From assembly GCF_019455385.1 (NCBI RefSeq), contig NZ_JACOFR010000004.1, positions 310,001 to 374,000 of the forward strand: a stretch of 64,000 nucleotides of DNA, given 5' to 3'. How positions within the stretch are numbered: position 1 is the stretch's first letter; each line of letters starts with the position of its first letter. Under the pieces are notes generated by a model. The model did no database searches and was not told the DNA's origin. It worked only from the letters and a program-made list of their open reading frames with translations. The position numbers and the translations under genes were made by a program. This document shows, in pieces, positions 44,731 through 57,403 of the stretch. This stretch comes from Bradyrhizobium sp. BR 10289. Lineage in GTDB: Bacteria; Pseudomonadota; Alphaproteobacteria; Rhizobiales; Xanthobacteraceae.

Positions 44731-45750
44731 ATGAAGATCTGCATCTACGGCGCCGGCGCGATCGGCGGATATCTCGGGGTCCAGCTCGCGCGCGCTGGCG
44801 CCGACGTCAGCCTCGTCGCACGCGGCGCGCATCTGGCCGCGATGCGCGAGAAGGGCCTGACGCTGCTCGCGGGCGACGAGAGGCACATCGTGCATCCGCG
44901 CTGCACCGACGATCCCGCCGAGCTCGGCGTGCAGGACTATGTCATCGTCACGCTGAAGGCGCATTCGATCACCGGCGTGATCGAGAAGATGCAGCCGCTG
45001 CTGGGCCCCCACACCCGCATCGTCACCGCCGTCAACGGCATCCCCTATTGGTATTTCTACAAGCATGGCGGCCAATATGAGAATTCGACGCTGGAGAGCA
45101 TCGATCCCGGCGGACGGCAATGGCGCGAGATCGGCCCCGAGCGCGCCATCGGCTGCATCGTCTATCCCGCCACCGAGATCGAGGCGCCCGGCGTGATCCG
45201 CCACGTCTATGGCAACAATTTCCCGCTCGGCGAGCCCTCGGGCGAGATCACGAGCGACGTACAGCGCCTCGCCGACCTCTTCGTCGCGGCCGGGCTGAAG
45301 GCGCCGGTGCTCGACCGCATCCGCGATGAGATCTGGCTGAAGCTGTGGGGCAATGTCTGCTTCAATCCGATCAGCGCGCTGACCCATGCAACCCTCGACG
45401 TGATCTGCACCGATCCCGCCACCCGCGCGCTGTCGCGCGCGATCATGGTGGAGACGCAAGCCATCGCCGAAACCTTCGGCGTCAAATTCCGCGTCGATGT
45501 CGAGCGCCGCATCGAGGGCGCCCGCAAGGTCGGCGCGCACAAGACCTCGATGCTGCAGGATCTCGAGCGCGGCCGGCCGATGGAGATCGATCCGCTCGTC
45601 ACCGTGGTGCAGGAGATGGGCCGCCTCACCGGCATTCCTACGCCCGCGCTCGATTCGGTGCTGGCCATGGTGACCCAGCGCGCCCGCATCGCAGGCCTGT
45701 ATGACGGCATCTCGGCGCCGTCGGATCCGCGCGCACTGGCGGTGGCGTGA
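44731..45750 (+). CDS. 2-dehydropantoate 2-reductase family protein
   Basis: 339 residues. The N-terminal NADP motif is CIYGAGAIGGYLGVQLARAG, and VTLKAHS carries the Lys of the family. The C-terminal helical domain has LWLKL-type WLKLWGNVCFNPISALTH and ERRIEGARKVGAHKTSMLQDLERGRP. PanE proper makes pantoate for CoA synthesis; many paralogues act on other 2-oxoacids. It overlaps the FAH-family gene by one base, which suggests a catabolic paralogue, not the housekeeping PanE. Confidence 0.85.
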   Translation: MKICIYGAGAIGGYLGVQLARAGADVSLVARGAHLAAMREKGLTLLAGDERHIVHPRCTDDPAELGVQDYVIVTLKAHSITGVIEKMQPLLGPHTRIVTAVNGIPYWYFYKHGGQYENSTLESIDPGGRQWREIGPERAIGCIVYPATEIEAPGVIRHVYGNNFPLGEPSGEITSDVQRLADLFVAAGLKAPVLDRIRDEIWLKLWGNVCFNPISALTHATLDVICTDPATRALSRAIMVETQAIAETFGVKFRVDVERRIEGARKVGAHKTSMLQDLERGRPMEIDPLVTVVQEMGRLTGIPTPALDSVLAMVTQRARIAGLYDGISAPSDPRALAVA

Positions 45751-46532
45751 TGACCGAAATGACCAAATGGCTCCGCTTCCGGCATCATGGCGCGACCGGC
45801 TTCGGCACGCTGACAGCGTCGGGCATCAGCGTGCATGACGGCGAAATGTTCGGCCGCAATGCGGCGACCGGCAAGACCCTGGCGCTTTCGGAGGTCGAGC
45901 TGCTGGCGCCCTGCGCGCCCAGCAAGATCGTCGCGCTCTGGAATAATTTCCACGCGCTCGCCGCCAAGCTCAACCAGCCCGAGCCTCCGGAGCCGCTCTA
46001 TCTGCTGAAAGCCACCACCAGCATCACGGCACCGGGCGCCGTGATCCGCCGCCCCTCTTATTACGACGGCAAGACCACCTATGAGGGCGAGCTCGGCATC
46101 GTCATCGGCAAGACCTGCGCCCGCGTCTCGCCTGATGAAGCGGACAGCTTCATCTTCGGCTACACCTGCGTCAACGACATCACCGCCAACGACATCCTCA
46201 CCAGCGATCCGACCTTCCCGCAATGGGCGCGGGCCAAGGGCATCGACGATTACGGCCCGTTCGGCCCGGTCATCGCGACCGGCCTCGATCCGGCCAAGCT
46301 GGTTGTGCGCACCATCCTCAACGGCGCCGAGCGGCAGAACTATCCGATCTCGGACATGATCTTTTCGGCGCAGCAGCTGGTCAGCAAAATCTCCCACGAC
46401 ATGACGCTGCTGCCCGGCGACCTGATCGCGGTCGGCACTTCAGTGGGCGTCGGCGTGATGAAGGAGCCGGTGAATACGGTGACCGTCGCGATCGACGGCA
46501 TCGGTGAGCTCACTAACGAATTTCGGCTATAG
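45750..46532 (+). CDS. Fumarylacetoacetate hydrolase (FAH) family protein
   Basis: 260 residues. FAH-fold landmarks are YEGELGIVIGKTCARVSPDEA, IFGYTCVNDITANDI and LLPGDLIAVGTSVGVG, with acidic metal ligands in EGELG. Family members cleave C-C bonds in acylpyruvates or hydrate and isomerise aromatic ring-fission products. The ATG sits in the stop of the upstream reductase gene, so the two are co-expressed. A pathway for a 2-keto acid or lactone is likely; the substrate is unknown. Confidence 0.87.
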   Translation: MTEMTKWLRFRHHGATGFGTLTASGISVHDGEMFGRNAATGKTLALSEVELLAPCAPSKIVALWNNFHALAAKLNQPEPPEPLYLLKATTSITAPGAVIRRPSYYDGKTTYEGELGIVIGKTCARVSPDEADSFIFGYTCVNDITANDILTSDPTFPQWARAKGIDDYGPFGPVIATGLDPAKLVVRTILNGAERQNYPISDMIFSAQQLVSKISHDMTLLPGDLIAVGTSVGVGVMKEPVNTVTVAIDGIGELTNEFRL

Positions 46533-46534
46533 TG

Positions 46535-46649
46535 CTCGCTGTCATTCCGGGGCGCCCGCAGCGCGAAACCGGAATCCATTCCTCGACCGAATCTGCCGCC
46601 CGATGGATTCCGGGCTCGGCGCTTTGCGCCGCCCCTGAATGACAGCGAG
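46535..46649. repeat. Long palindromic repeat after the FAH gene
   Basis: Perfect 13-bp terminal inverted repeat CTCGCTGTCATTC ... GAATGACAGCGAG surrounds a 89-bp middle with GGATTCC-type inner symmetry. It begins 3 bp after the stop. This is the GTCATTCCGGGGCG type of palindrome common in Bradyrhizobium intergenic DNA. It may end transcription. Confidence 0.8.
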
Positions 46650-46826
46650 AACTTGGCCGCCGCCCCGGGAAAACCCGGCACCTCCCGCGCCGCTGCGCCG
46701 ATCGGGCCGACGCAATCAATCGTGGATCACGCTGCCGGAAGCGGCTCACAGGCCCCTGCACCCCTTGCGCTTGGTTCCGCACTTCGCAATCATGGCGAAA
46801 ATGTGTGCCGGCGTGAGGAATTCACG

Positions 46827-48233
46827 ATGTGGCTGCTCTTCCTGGTTGCCTGGTTCGGCCTATTGGCGGTCATCGCGGTCTTCGCCCAGCAGGCGTTCGG
46901 TTACGATGTCGGTCACCTGCCCGTCTGGTTCGCGGGCCTGCCTATGCCGCAGCGGATCACCGCCGGCGCGCTCCTCGCCGTATCACTGGCGCTGGTCGGC
47001 GCAACCGCATGGCGCCTGTCGCGGCAGGACCGGCGCCTGAACACGCTGCGCGACCGCCTCAAAAAGACCCGCGAGGACGTCGTCGTCGCCCACGCCCTGC
47101 AGAACCACCTCGATGCCACCGTCCAGCATTTGATCGAGAGCGACCCCAGGGAAGCCGTCTCCGCTCTGCACGACAAGCTTGGCGAGACCGAGCAGCGCGC
47201 GCTGCTGCAGCAGGGCCGAAATGAATCCACCGACATGCACGACCAGCTCGCCGAAATCCGCCGCCGCCAGCAGAGCGTGCGCGAGATGGTCGGCAAGGTC
47301 GCCGACCAGCGCCGCGCGGTCGAGCCCATCTTCACCGAGATCCGCGACCGCCAGAACCAGCTCGAGCGGTCGCTGCACGACCTCGAAACCGACGACCGCA
47401 AGAACAACCTCGCCGACCGTCTCAAGACGATCGCGGGTGACATCTCGACACTGCTGTCGCGGGTGAACGCGGTCCAGACGACGTTTGCGACGCTCAACCA
47501 GTACAAGGAAGACCTGGCGAAATCGCATGCCGAGCTGGAGCCGCTGCGCTCGGCCGATGCCGGCATCAACGCCCTGATCGGCGAGCTCGGCCTCAGCCAT
47601 GACCGCCTCGCCAAGAGCATCGACGAACTCGACACCGGCGGCGAGGCGCCGCTCGGTGCCCGTGTCGAGACGCTGTCGAAGAACAAGCTCGAGATCGAGC
47701 AGCGCCTCGCCCGCATCGATGACAGCTTCAACATCCTCAAAGCCATCAGGCTCGACTTCGAGGAGCTCGGCCAGCGCCAGGCTCTGCTCGAACGCGCGAT
47801 CGCGGAGATCGAGACCGATCCCGACGGCAAGACCCTCGCCGAGCGCCAGAACGCGCTGAACGATTTCGTGCTGCAGTCGCGCCAGCGCCTCGGCGCGCTG
47901 CAGGAGACGCTGACGACCCTGAACGCCTTCAAGGCGGAGCTGTCGAAATCGCAGGCCGACCTCGTCCCGCTCAGGGCTCCCGTGTTCGGCATCGAAGCCA
48001 TGATCGCGGAGGTCAGCACCACCCGCGATCTCCTCGCCAAAACCGTCGGCGAGATCGAGGCGAACGCGGGCGTCACGCTGGCCTCGCGCGTCGAGGCGCT
48101 GACCAGGAGCAAGCGCGAGGTGGAAGACCGCCTCGCCAGGATCTTCGACAATTTCAACGCACTCGATGCCTTGCGCAAGGACATCGGCGGCATCTTCTCG
48201 ACGATCCGGAATAGTCTGAACCGGATCGGGTGA
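46827..48233 (+). CDS. Membrane-anchored coiled-coil protein with internal duplication
   Basis: 468 residues. Two N-terminal hydrophobic helices (about 1-20, WLLFLVAWFGLLAVIAVFA; and about 48-65, ITAGALLAVSLALVGATAW) are followed by long coiled coil. Residues about 213-313 and 355-456 are tandem relatives: both carry LN-X-(F/Y)K-X-(D/E)L-X-KS...LVPLR or LEPLR, then RVE-(T/A)-L, RLARI and FN-X-L-(K/D)-A. It probably forms an envelope or cell-division scaffold. ATG 46827 follows GAGG; the frame upstream passes through a non-coding repeat. No enzyme motif is present. Confidence 0.75.
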   Translation: MWLLFLVAWFGLLAVIAVFAQQAFGYDVGHLPVWFAGLPMPQRITAGALLAVSLALVGATAWRLSRQDRRLNTLRDRLKKTREDVVVAHALQNHLDATVQHLIESDPREAVSALHDKLGETEQRALLQQGRNESTDMHDQLAEIRRRQQSVREMVGKVADQRRAVEPIFTEIRDRQNQLERSLHDLETDDRKNNLADRLKTIAGDISTLLSRVNAVQTTFATLNQYKEDLAKSHAELEPLRSADAGINALIGELGLSHDRLAKSIDELDTGGEAPLGARVETLSKNKLEIEQRLARIDDSFNILKAIRLDFEELGQRQALLERAIAEIETDPDGKTLAERQNALNDFVLQSRQRLGALQETLTTLNAFKAELSKSQADLVPLRAPVFGIEAMIAEVSTTRDLLAKTVGEIEANAGVTLASRVEALTRSKREVEDRLARIFDNFNALDALRKDIGGIFSTIRNSLNRIG

Positions 48234-48406
48234 AGGCCGCGGGCTCCGCCACCCGAAACATCCGGACACATCACATCTGCGCGCGGTCCGATCAATGCCG
48301 CCAACATGTCGCGAGGGTGCCGCAACTTGGTCGCATTCGGCCGCCCATTTGGGAGGCGTGTCTGGGGGCACGGCATGGCCGTGCTTGGACCTAACCTTCT
48401 AGGGGT

Positions 48407-48607
48407 ATGAACGTGAAGAAGATTGTATTTGTTCTGGGTGCCACGCTTGCTCTGGTGACGGCTGCGAACGCTGCGGATCTGCCGCGCCGCCAGCCCGTGC
48501 CGGTCTATTCCGAGCAGGCTCCGATCGGCAAGATGCCGATTGGCAAGAGCCCGGTTGGCAAGGCCCCGATCGGCAAGGCGCCCGGCCCGGTCGCGGCGCG
48601 CTACTGA
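48407..48607 (+). CDS. Small exported protein with PIGK-type repeats
   Basis: 66 residues. A signal peptide (KKIVFVLGATLALVTAANAA) precedes a mature peptide with four near-repeats of Pro-Ile/Val-Gly-Lys (PIGKMPIGKSPVGKAPIGK). AGGGG is seven nt before GTG 48413, which would give MKKIVFV; ATG 48407 is only two nt from it, so GTG is the better start. The basic, low-complexity mature part suggests an envelope-binding or structural peptide. Confidence 0.7.
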   Translation: MNVKKIVFVLGATLALVTAANAADLPRRQPVPVYSEQAPIGKMPIGKSPVGKAPIGKAPGPVAARY

Positions 48608-48652
48608 GACGCAGAGTCTCGCGACGGCAGCCGACAGTCGAGGGGGCACAGC

Positions 48653-49294
48653 GTGACCAACAGACCTGACCGAACCTGCATTCTCGCAGGGCTTGCACTT
48701 GCGGCCATGTTCGCGTGCACGATCCCCTCGGCTTCTGGCTATGAGGCGAACAAGCGCCTGGCCGACGCCAACGCGCTTGCCACGACCGACACCGCATCAC
48801 GATCGGCACCGCAGTCGCGGCGCACCGTCGCGCGCGCGGAGAAAGGTCCGTACTATGTCGACTTCCGCGCCCGCACGGCGGCGAGTTGGGGCCATGCCTT
48901 CGTCTGGTACGGCAAGACCAGCGAGAAGGCGGTCGAGGTCGCGGGCCTGACGCCGGCCGGCGATACGCTCGCTTACGTACTGGGTCACATCACCTTCGTG
49001 CCATCCGAGACCGGCGCGAGCTACGGCGATCTCGATCCTGAGTATCTCACCGCGAGCTATCGCGTGTACCTCAACGAAGCCGACGCCAAGCGCGTGTTCG
49101 CCTATATCAAGAAATTGCAGGCGAACTCGCCGGTCTGGAATGCCGAGACCGCCAACTGCACCGGCTTCATCGGCGACATCGCCGAGTTCATGGGCCTCGA
49201 GGTCCCCAACCGCTGGCAGCGCCCGGAAAACTTCGTCAACCGCCTCAAGGAAATGAACGGCGGCAAGCAGATGGTGCGGCTGTCGGCGGAGTAG
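48653..49294 (+). CDS. Exported hypothetical protein, 213 residues
   Basis: GTG 48653 follows GAGGGGG. A signal peptide (CILAGLALAAMFACTIPSASG) leads to a spacer and then a globular part: GPYYVDFRARTAASWGHAFVWYGK, LGHITFVPSETG and NAETANCTGFIGDIAEFMGL. The HAFVWYGK and NCTGFIGDIA segments look like an exported DUF with an NlpC-like Cys and His arrangement, but this is weak. Function unknown. Confidence 0.75.
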   Translation: MTNRPDRTCILAGLALAAMFACTIPSASGYEANKRLADANALATTDTASRSAPQSRRTVARAEKGPYYVDFRARTAASWGHAFVWYGKTSEKAVEVAGLTPAGDTLAYVLGHITFVPSETGASYGDLDPEYLTASYRVYLNEADAKRVFAYIKKLQANSPVWNAETANCTGFIGDIAEFMGLEVPNRWQRPENFVNRLKEMNGGKQMVRLSAE

Positions 49295-49314
49295 GCGTTC
49301 GCTCCATCCTCGGT

Positions 49315-50607
<1,293 letters not shown>

Positions 50608-50632
50608 TCACCGCAAGAAGCGAGAGCAACAA

Positions 50633-51601
50633 ATGAAGGCTTACGTCTACGGTCCTGGCGGCGCTCGGATTTCCGACGTCGCTCAACCAAAACCAAAAGG
50701 CACACAGGTGCTGGTTCGCGTGCGCGCATGCGGACTCAATCGCGCTGACACCGGCATGCGCAAGGGCCACGCGCATGGCGCAGCCGGCGGCGTCGGCACG
50801 GTGCTCGGCATGGAATGGGCCGGCGAAGTCGCCGAGCTCGGGCCGGACGCGACGGGCGTCAAGGTTGGCGATCGCATCATGGGATCGGGCGGCGCGGCGT
50901 TCGCGGAATATACGCTGGCCGACCATGGGCGGCTGTTTCGCGCGCCTTCGAACATGAATTTCGAGGAGGCCGCCACCTTGCCCGTCGCACTCGCGACCAT
51001 GCACAATGCGGTCGTCACCGTCGGCGGCGTGCAGCCGGGCCAGAGCGTGCTGATCCAGGGCGCCAGCTCCGGCGTCGGCCTGATGGCGATGCAGATCGCA
51101 AAGCTCAAGGGCGCCAGGCTGGTGATCGGCTCGTCGACCGATGCGTATCGGCGCGGCCGGCTCAAGGAATACGGCGCCGACCTCGCGGTCGATTCCTCCG
51201 ATCCCAAATGGGTGGATGAGGTGCTGAAGGCGACGAACGGCGAAGGCGTCGACCTCATCGTCGACCAGGTCTCAGGCAAGGTTGCCAACCAGAACCTCGC
51301 GGCCACCAAGATCCTCGGCCGCATCGTCAATGTCGGCCGGCTCGGCGGCACCCATGCCGACTTCAACTTTGACCTCCATGCCGCGCGCCGCATCTCCTAT
51401 ATCGGCGTCACCTTCCGCACCCGCAGCATCGAGGAGGTCCGCGAGATTTTTGAGGAGGTCCGCAAGGACATCTGGGGCGCCGTGGAGTCGCGAAAACTGC
51501 AACTACCGATCGACAAGGTGTTTGCGTTCGACGACATCGACAAGGCGTTCGAGCACATGGAGGCGAACAAGCACCTGGGGAAGATCGTGGTGACGCTGTA
51601 G
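50633..51601 (+). CDS. Medium-chain dehydrogenase, quinone-oxidoreductase-like
   Basis: 322 residues. MKAYVYGPGGARISDVAQ opens a GroES-like domain; the Rossmann motif is GASSGVGLMAMQIAKLKGA, followed by YGADLAVDSSDPKW. Structural zinc cysteines are absent, as in Qor-type enzymes. It would reduce quinones or enoyl compounds with NADPH. It follows the nitronate monooxygenase gene and may form a detoxification pair with it. ATG 50633 is preceded by AAGCGAGAG. Confidence 0.87.
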   Translation: MKAYVYGPGGARISDVAQPKPKGTQVLVRVRACGLNRADTGMRKGHAHGAAGGVGTVLGMEWAGEVAELGPDATGVKVGDRIMGSGGAAFAEYTLADHGRLFRAPSNMNFEEAATLPVALATMHNAVVTVGGVQPGQSVLIQGASSGVGLMAMQIAKLKGARLVIGSSTDAYRRGRLKEYGADLAVDSSDPKWVDEVLKATNGEGVDLIVDQVSGKVANQNLAATKILGRIVNVGRLGGTHADFNFDLHAARRISYIGVTFRTRSIEEVREIFEEVRKDIWGAVESRKLQLPIDKVFAFDDIDKAFEHMEANKHLGKIVVTL

Positions 51602-51620
51602 GGGACCAAAGCGACGGTCC

Positions 51621-51711
51621 CGTAGGGTGGGCAAAGCGAAGCGTGCCCACGATCTGTATTCATCGCGCAGGAACGTGGGCACGGCGCTAACGCGCCTTTG
51701 CCCACCCTACG
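51621..51711. repeat. Palindromic intergenic repeat, copy B
   Basis: Same element as at 39050-39144: it opens CGTAGGGTGGGCAAAGCG and closes CTTTGCCCACCCTACG, with a different central loop. It follows the quinone-oxidoreductase stop by 20 bp. Confidence 0.85.
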
Positions 51712-51829
51712 GCACTGAGCGCGTGGCGCCTTCAATTCGGAAGCATTCGCAATAGCTTCTTCAACTCACTTGCGACGACTTCTGTGGATCGCCGCTTGAT
51801 GTTCACCGGTGGCCTGCTACACCCCGGCC

Positions 51830-53203
51830 ATGAGCGCACAGCACAGCAAAACCTCGGTCGCGGCCATTTCGATCTTCGCCAGCGGCGGCATGGCGGCGGC
51901 CAAGTTTGTGGTCGGGATCGCGATCGGCTCACTCGCGCTGATCTCGGAAGCCCTGCACTCCTCGATCGACCTGGTGGCGACCATCATCACCTGGGCGGTG
52001 GTGCGGGTGTCCGACAAGCCGGCCGACGACGAGCACCATTACGGCCACGGCAAGCTGGAGAGCATCTCCGCGCTCGGCGTCACCGCCCTGCTCTACGTGC
52101 TGGCCGGTGGCATCCTGGTCGAATCCTACAGCCGGCTGCGCGAGGGAACCGCGCCGCCGACCATCTCGGCCGTACCGTTCGTGGTGCTGGTGACCGACAT
52201 CGCCGTGAATTTCTGGCGCGCCCGCGCCTTGCACAAGGCTGCCAAGGAAACGCGGAGCCAGGCGCTCGCCGCCGATGCGCTGCATTTCGCCTCCGACGTG
52301 ATGGGCTCCTTCGCCGTGATCATCGGCCTGATCCTGGCCGCCCTCGGCTTCTGGTGGGGCGACGCCGCCGCAGCCGCGGCGGTCGCCGTCATGATCGCAC
52401 TGCTCGGCCTGCGCATGGCCGGCTCGACCGTGCAGACACTGGTCGACCGCGCCCCGGAAGGCGCCCAGGACAAGGCCACCGCCGCGATCCGCAGCGTCCC
52501 CGGCGTGATCGATGTCGAGCGCCTGCGCGTGCGCATGGTCGGGGCGACCACCTTCATCGACGCCATCGTCAAGGTACCCAGGACCTATCCGATCGACCGC
52601 GTCGAGGGCATCAAGCGCAACGCGGAAAGCGCCGTCAGCAAGTCGTTCGGCGATGCCGACCTCTCCTTCACCGCGGTCCCCGTCGCCCGCGACAACGAGA
52701 CCGTGCGCGACCGCATCATGGTGATCTCCCGCAATTCGGGCCTCGCGATCCACCACGTCACCGTGCACGATCTCGGGGGCAAGCTAACCGTCAGCATCGA
52801 TCTCGAGGTCGACGCCGACATGCGGCTCGACGCCGCCCATGACGTCGCCAACACGCTGGAGCGCAATATCCGGGAGGAATTCGGCGAGGATGTCGAGGTC
52901 GACGTCCATATCGAGCCTCTGGAACCGGAACTGCCGTTCGGCGTCGACGCCGCGCCGGAGAGGGTGCAAACCATCGCGGCCGCGCTGACCGACTATGCCG
53001 CCGGCGGCGAGATCCACGACATCCACAATGTCCGTGTCCGCAACACCGATGCCGGCGAGATCGTCAATTTCCATTGCCGCGCCACGCCGTCGATGAGCGT
53101 GATCAAGGTGCACGAGCATGTCGATGCGATCGAGCGCCGATTGCGCCGCGCGTTCCCGAGCGTGAAACGCGTCATCAGCCACGCCGAACCGCCGCGCGCG
53201 TGA
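51830..53203 (+). CDS. Cation diffusion facilitator (CDF) efflux protein
   Basis: 457 residues. Six membrane helices, with metal-site motifs EALHSSIDL (HxxxD) and DALHFASDV (HxxxD), and DDEHHYGHGKLE after helix 2. The C-terminal cytoplasmic part is longer than usual and may hold two metal-sensing domains (VRDRIMVISRNSGL, IDLEVDADMRLDAA; then DYAAGGEIHDIHNVRVRNTD). It exports Zn, Fe, Co or similar divalent ions from the cytoplasm. GTG 51809 is an alternative start. Substrate not decided. Confidence 0.88.
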   Translation: MSAQHSKTSVAAISIFASGGMAAAKFVVGIAIGSLALISEALHSSIDLVATIITWAVVRVSDKPADDEHHYGHGKLESISALGVTALLYVLAGGILVESYSRLREGTAPPTISAVPFVVLVTDIAVNFWRARALHKAAKETRSQALAADALHFASDVMGSFAVIIGLILAALGFWWGDAAAAAAVAVMIALLGLRMAGSTVQTLVDRAPEGAQDKATAAIRSVPGVIDVERLRVRMVGATTFIDAIVKVPRTYPIDRVEGIKRNAESAVSKSFGDADLSFTAVPVARDNETVRDRIMVISRNSGLAIHHVTVHDLGGKLTVSIDLEVDADMRLDAAHDVANTLERNIREEFGEDVEVDVHIEPLEPELPFGVDAAPERVQTIAAALTDYAAGGEIHDIHNVRVRNTDAGEIVNFHCRATPSMSVIKVHEHVDAIERRLRRAFPSVKRVISHAEPPRA

Positions 53204-53364
53204 CAGGGAACGTGCGAGCGATCACACGTTCTCGTTTCGGACTCATTGTGCACGGCGATTTACGGGCGCCGAGCTTGCGAACTCTCCGTTGGATAAGAAT
53301 AATTTCGCGTTAACGTTTCGTTGACTCTCGACAGCCTGCGCAAAGTGGATTCAAATCGGTGTGA

Positions 53365-53393
53365 TTCGAAAGCGATGTGGGGCTGCTTTCGAA
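53365..53393. promoter_or_regulatory. Inverted repeat upstream of the histidine kinase gene
   Basis: TTCGAAAGC (53365-53373) and GCTTTCGAA (53385-53393) are a perfect 9-bp inverted repeat with an 11-nt spacer, 35 bp before the ATG. Its position fits an operator of a repressor or activator. Confidence 0.5.
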
Positions 53394-53428
53394 ACTACTC
53401 GTAAGCTGGTTTTCAGGGGGCCGAAGGC

Positions 53429-55759
<2,331 letters not shown>

Positions 55760-55785
55760 AGCTTCGTTCGAAAACGCTTCGGTCC

Positions 55786-56679
55786 TTACGACTGCAGCGA
55801 CGGCGCGACTTCCCGCGCGACGTTGACCAGCGCCGCGATCAGCGGCGTCATGGGATCGCGCTGCGGGATCACCAGGCCGATGCTGTAATTGACATCGGGA
55901 TCGGTGATCGGGATCGAGCGCACCGTGTCGGAGAGGCCGAGGGTCTCGGCGAGCTTGGCCGGCATCACGCTCGCCCAGCGGCCGGTCTTCACATGCGTGA
56001 ACAGTACCAGCAGCGAGTTCGAGGTCAGGGTCGGCGTCGCCTCCGCGCCGACCGAGCGCAGCGCGCGATCGATGATGCGGCGATTCTGCATGTCGGGCGT
56101 CAGCAGGCACAGCGGCACCTGCCCGACCTCCTTCCACGTCACCGTGTCGCGGTCGCCGAACATCGCATCCGGCGCGGTGAGCAGGCGATAGCTCTCGTTG
56201 TAGAGCGGAATGGTGCGCACCTTGCCGATCGGCTCGTTCTCGATATAGGTCAGCCCCGCATCGACCTCCAGATTTTCGAGCAGCCCCAGCACCTCCGATG
56301 ACGTCGTCGACTGGATGCGGAAGCGCACCTCGGGATGCCTCGCGCGGAACGGCGTCGTCAGCTGGGCGACCATGCCAAGCACGGTCGGGATCGCCGCGAT
56401 GCGGATCTCGCCGGAGAGCTGGTGCTTCAGCCCGTTGATCTCATCGCGCATGGCGCGCGCGTCGCCCACGATCCGCCGCGCCCAATCCAGCGCCCGCTCG
56501 CCCTCCGGCGTAAAACCCTGAAAGCGCGATCCGCGCTGGACCAGCATCACGCCGAGGATCTCCTCGAGCTGCTTCAGCCCGGTCGACATGGTCGGTTGCG
56601 TCACGCCGCAGACCTCGGCCGCGCGTCCGAAATGCCGCTCCTTCGCCAGCGCCAGCAGCAGTTCAAGCTTGTCGATCAA
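55786..56679 (-). CDS. LysR regulator divergent from formate dehydrogenase genes
   Basis: 297 residues. The N-terminal HTH reads LLALAKERHFGRAAEVCGVTQPTMSTGLKQLEE, and the C-terminal effector domain is of the LysR type (AIPTVLGMVAQLTTPFRAR...GLTYIENEPIG). Divergence from fdsG with a 223-bp shared gap is the usual setting of FdsR, which senses formate. Start at ATG 56679. The short gap contains paired ATCGAT words around 56778-56808 that could be part of its site. Confidence 0.88.
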   Translation of the reverse strand: MIDKLELLLALAKERHFGRAAEVCGVTQPTMSTGLKQLEEILGVMLVQRGSRFQGFTPEGERALDWARRIVGDARAMRDEINGLKHQLSGEIRIAAIPTVLGMVAQLTTPFRARHPEVRFRIQSTTSSEVLGLLENLEVDAGLTYIENEPIGKVRTIPLYNESYRLLTAPDAMFGDRDTVTWKEVGQVPLCLLTPDMQNRRIIDRALRSVGAEATPTLTSNSLLVLFTHVKTGRWASVMPAKLAETLGLSDTVRSIPITDPDVNYSIGLVIPQRDPMTPLIAALVNVAREVAPSLQS

Positions 56680-56902
56680 GCGGTCGTCCCCTCGAATTCT
56701 CTTCTGGCATGCAAGCTAGCACGGCAGGTCGTTACCAACACGGAAAAACCGGCAAGCAGAACGGCCTCGATTGCGATTTCATATCGATCCATCGGCTTCG
56801 TCAATCGATCAGAATCCGCAATCGCAGCATGAGACAGCTTTATTGATCTTCGAATGATTCCAAATAGTTTGGCGCCAGGGACGCTCTGGTTGAGAACAAA
56901 GA

Positions 56903-57403
56903 ATGACAGCGGTTTTTGAGCCTTCGTACGAACCTTCATACGAGTCTTGGGACGAGACGCGCGGCGCCGAGATCATCGCCGAACATGCCAGCCAGGAGGG
57001 CGCGACGCTGGTCATCCTGCATGCTCTTCAGGAGGCGTTTGGTTACGTGCCGGAGGCCGCCATTCCCATGGTGGCGCAGGCGCTCAACCTGTCGCGCGCC
57101 GAGGTGCACGGCGTCTTCACCTTCTACCATGATTTCCGCCACAAGCCGGCGGGCCGCCACGTGCTGAAGCTATGCCGCGCCGAGGCCTGCCAGGCCGCCG
57201 GCGGCGATGCGCTGGCTGCGCGGGCCGAAGCGAAGCTCGGTATTTCGCTCGGCAACACGACAGCGGATGATCGCGTCACGCTGGAGCCGATCTACTGCCT
57301 CGGCCTGTGCGCGACCGCGCCGTCCGCGATGTTGGATGGCCGCCTCATCGGCCGGCTCGACGAGAAGCGCATCGACGCGCTGGTCGCGGAGGCGCAGCGA
57401 TGA
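56903..57403 (+). CDS. fdsG: Formate dehydrogenase gamma subunit (NuoE-like)
   Basis: 166 residues. The [2Fe-2S] ligands are in LCRAEACQAAGG and EPIYCLGLCATAPS, as in NuoE/FdsG proteins. It links FdsB and FdsA in a soluble NAD-dependent formate dehydrogenase. First gene of the operon; its TGA overlaps the fdsB ATG by 4 bp. The 223-bp gap to the LysR gene holds the promoter. Confidence 0.92.
   Translation: MTAVFEPSYEPSYESWDETRGAEIIAEHASQEGATLVILHALQEAFGYVPEAAIPMVAQALNLSRAEVHGVFTFYHDFRHKPAGRHVLKLCRAEACQAAGGDALAARAEAKLGISLGNTTADDRVTLEPIYCLGLCATAPSAMLDGRLIGRLDEKRIDALVAEAQR

Noticed and set aside
56705..56710. TGGCAT near the fds promoter as a seventh oxalate-regulon site
   Set aside because: Only the left half matches; the right half is CTAGCA where ATGCCA is expected, so it is kept as a remark and not as a site.
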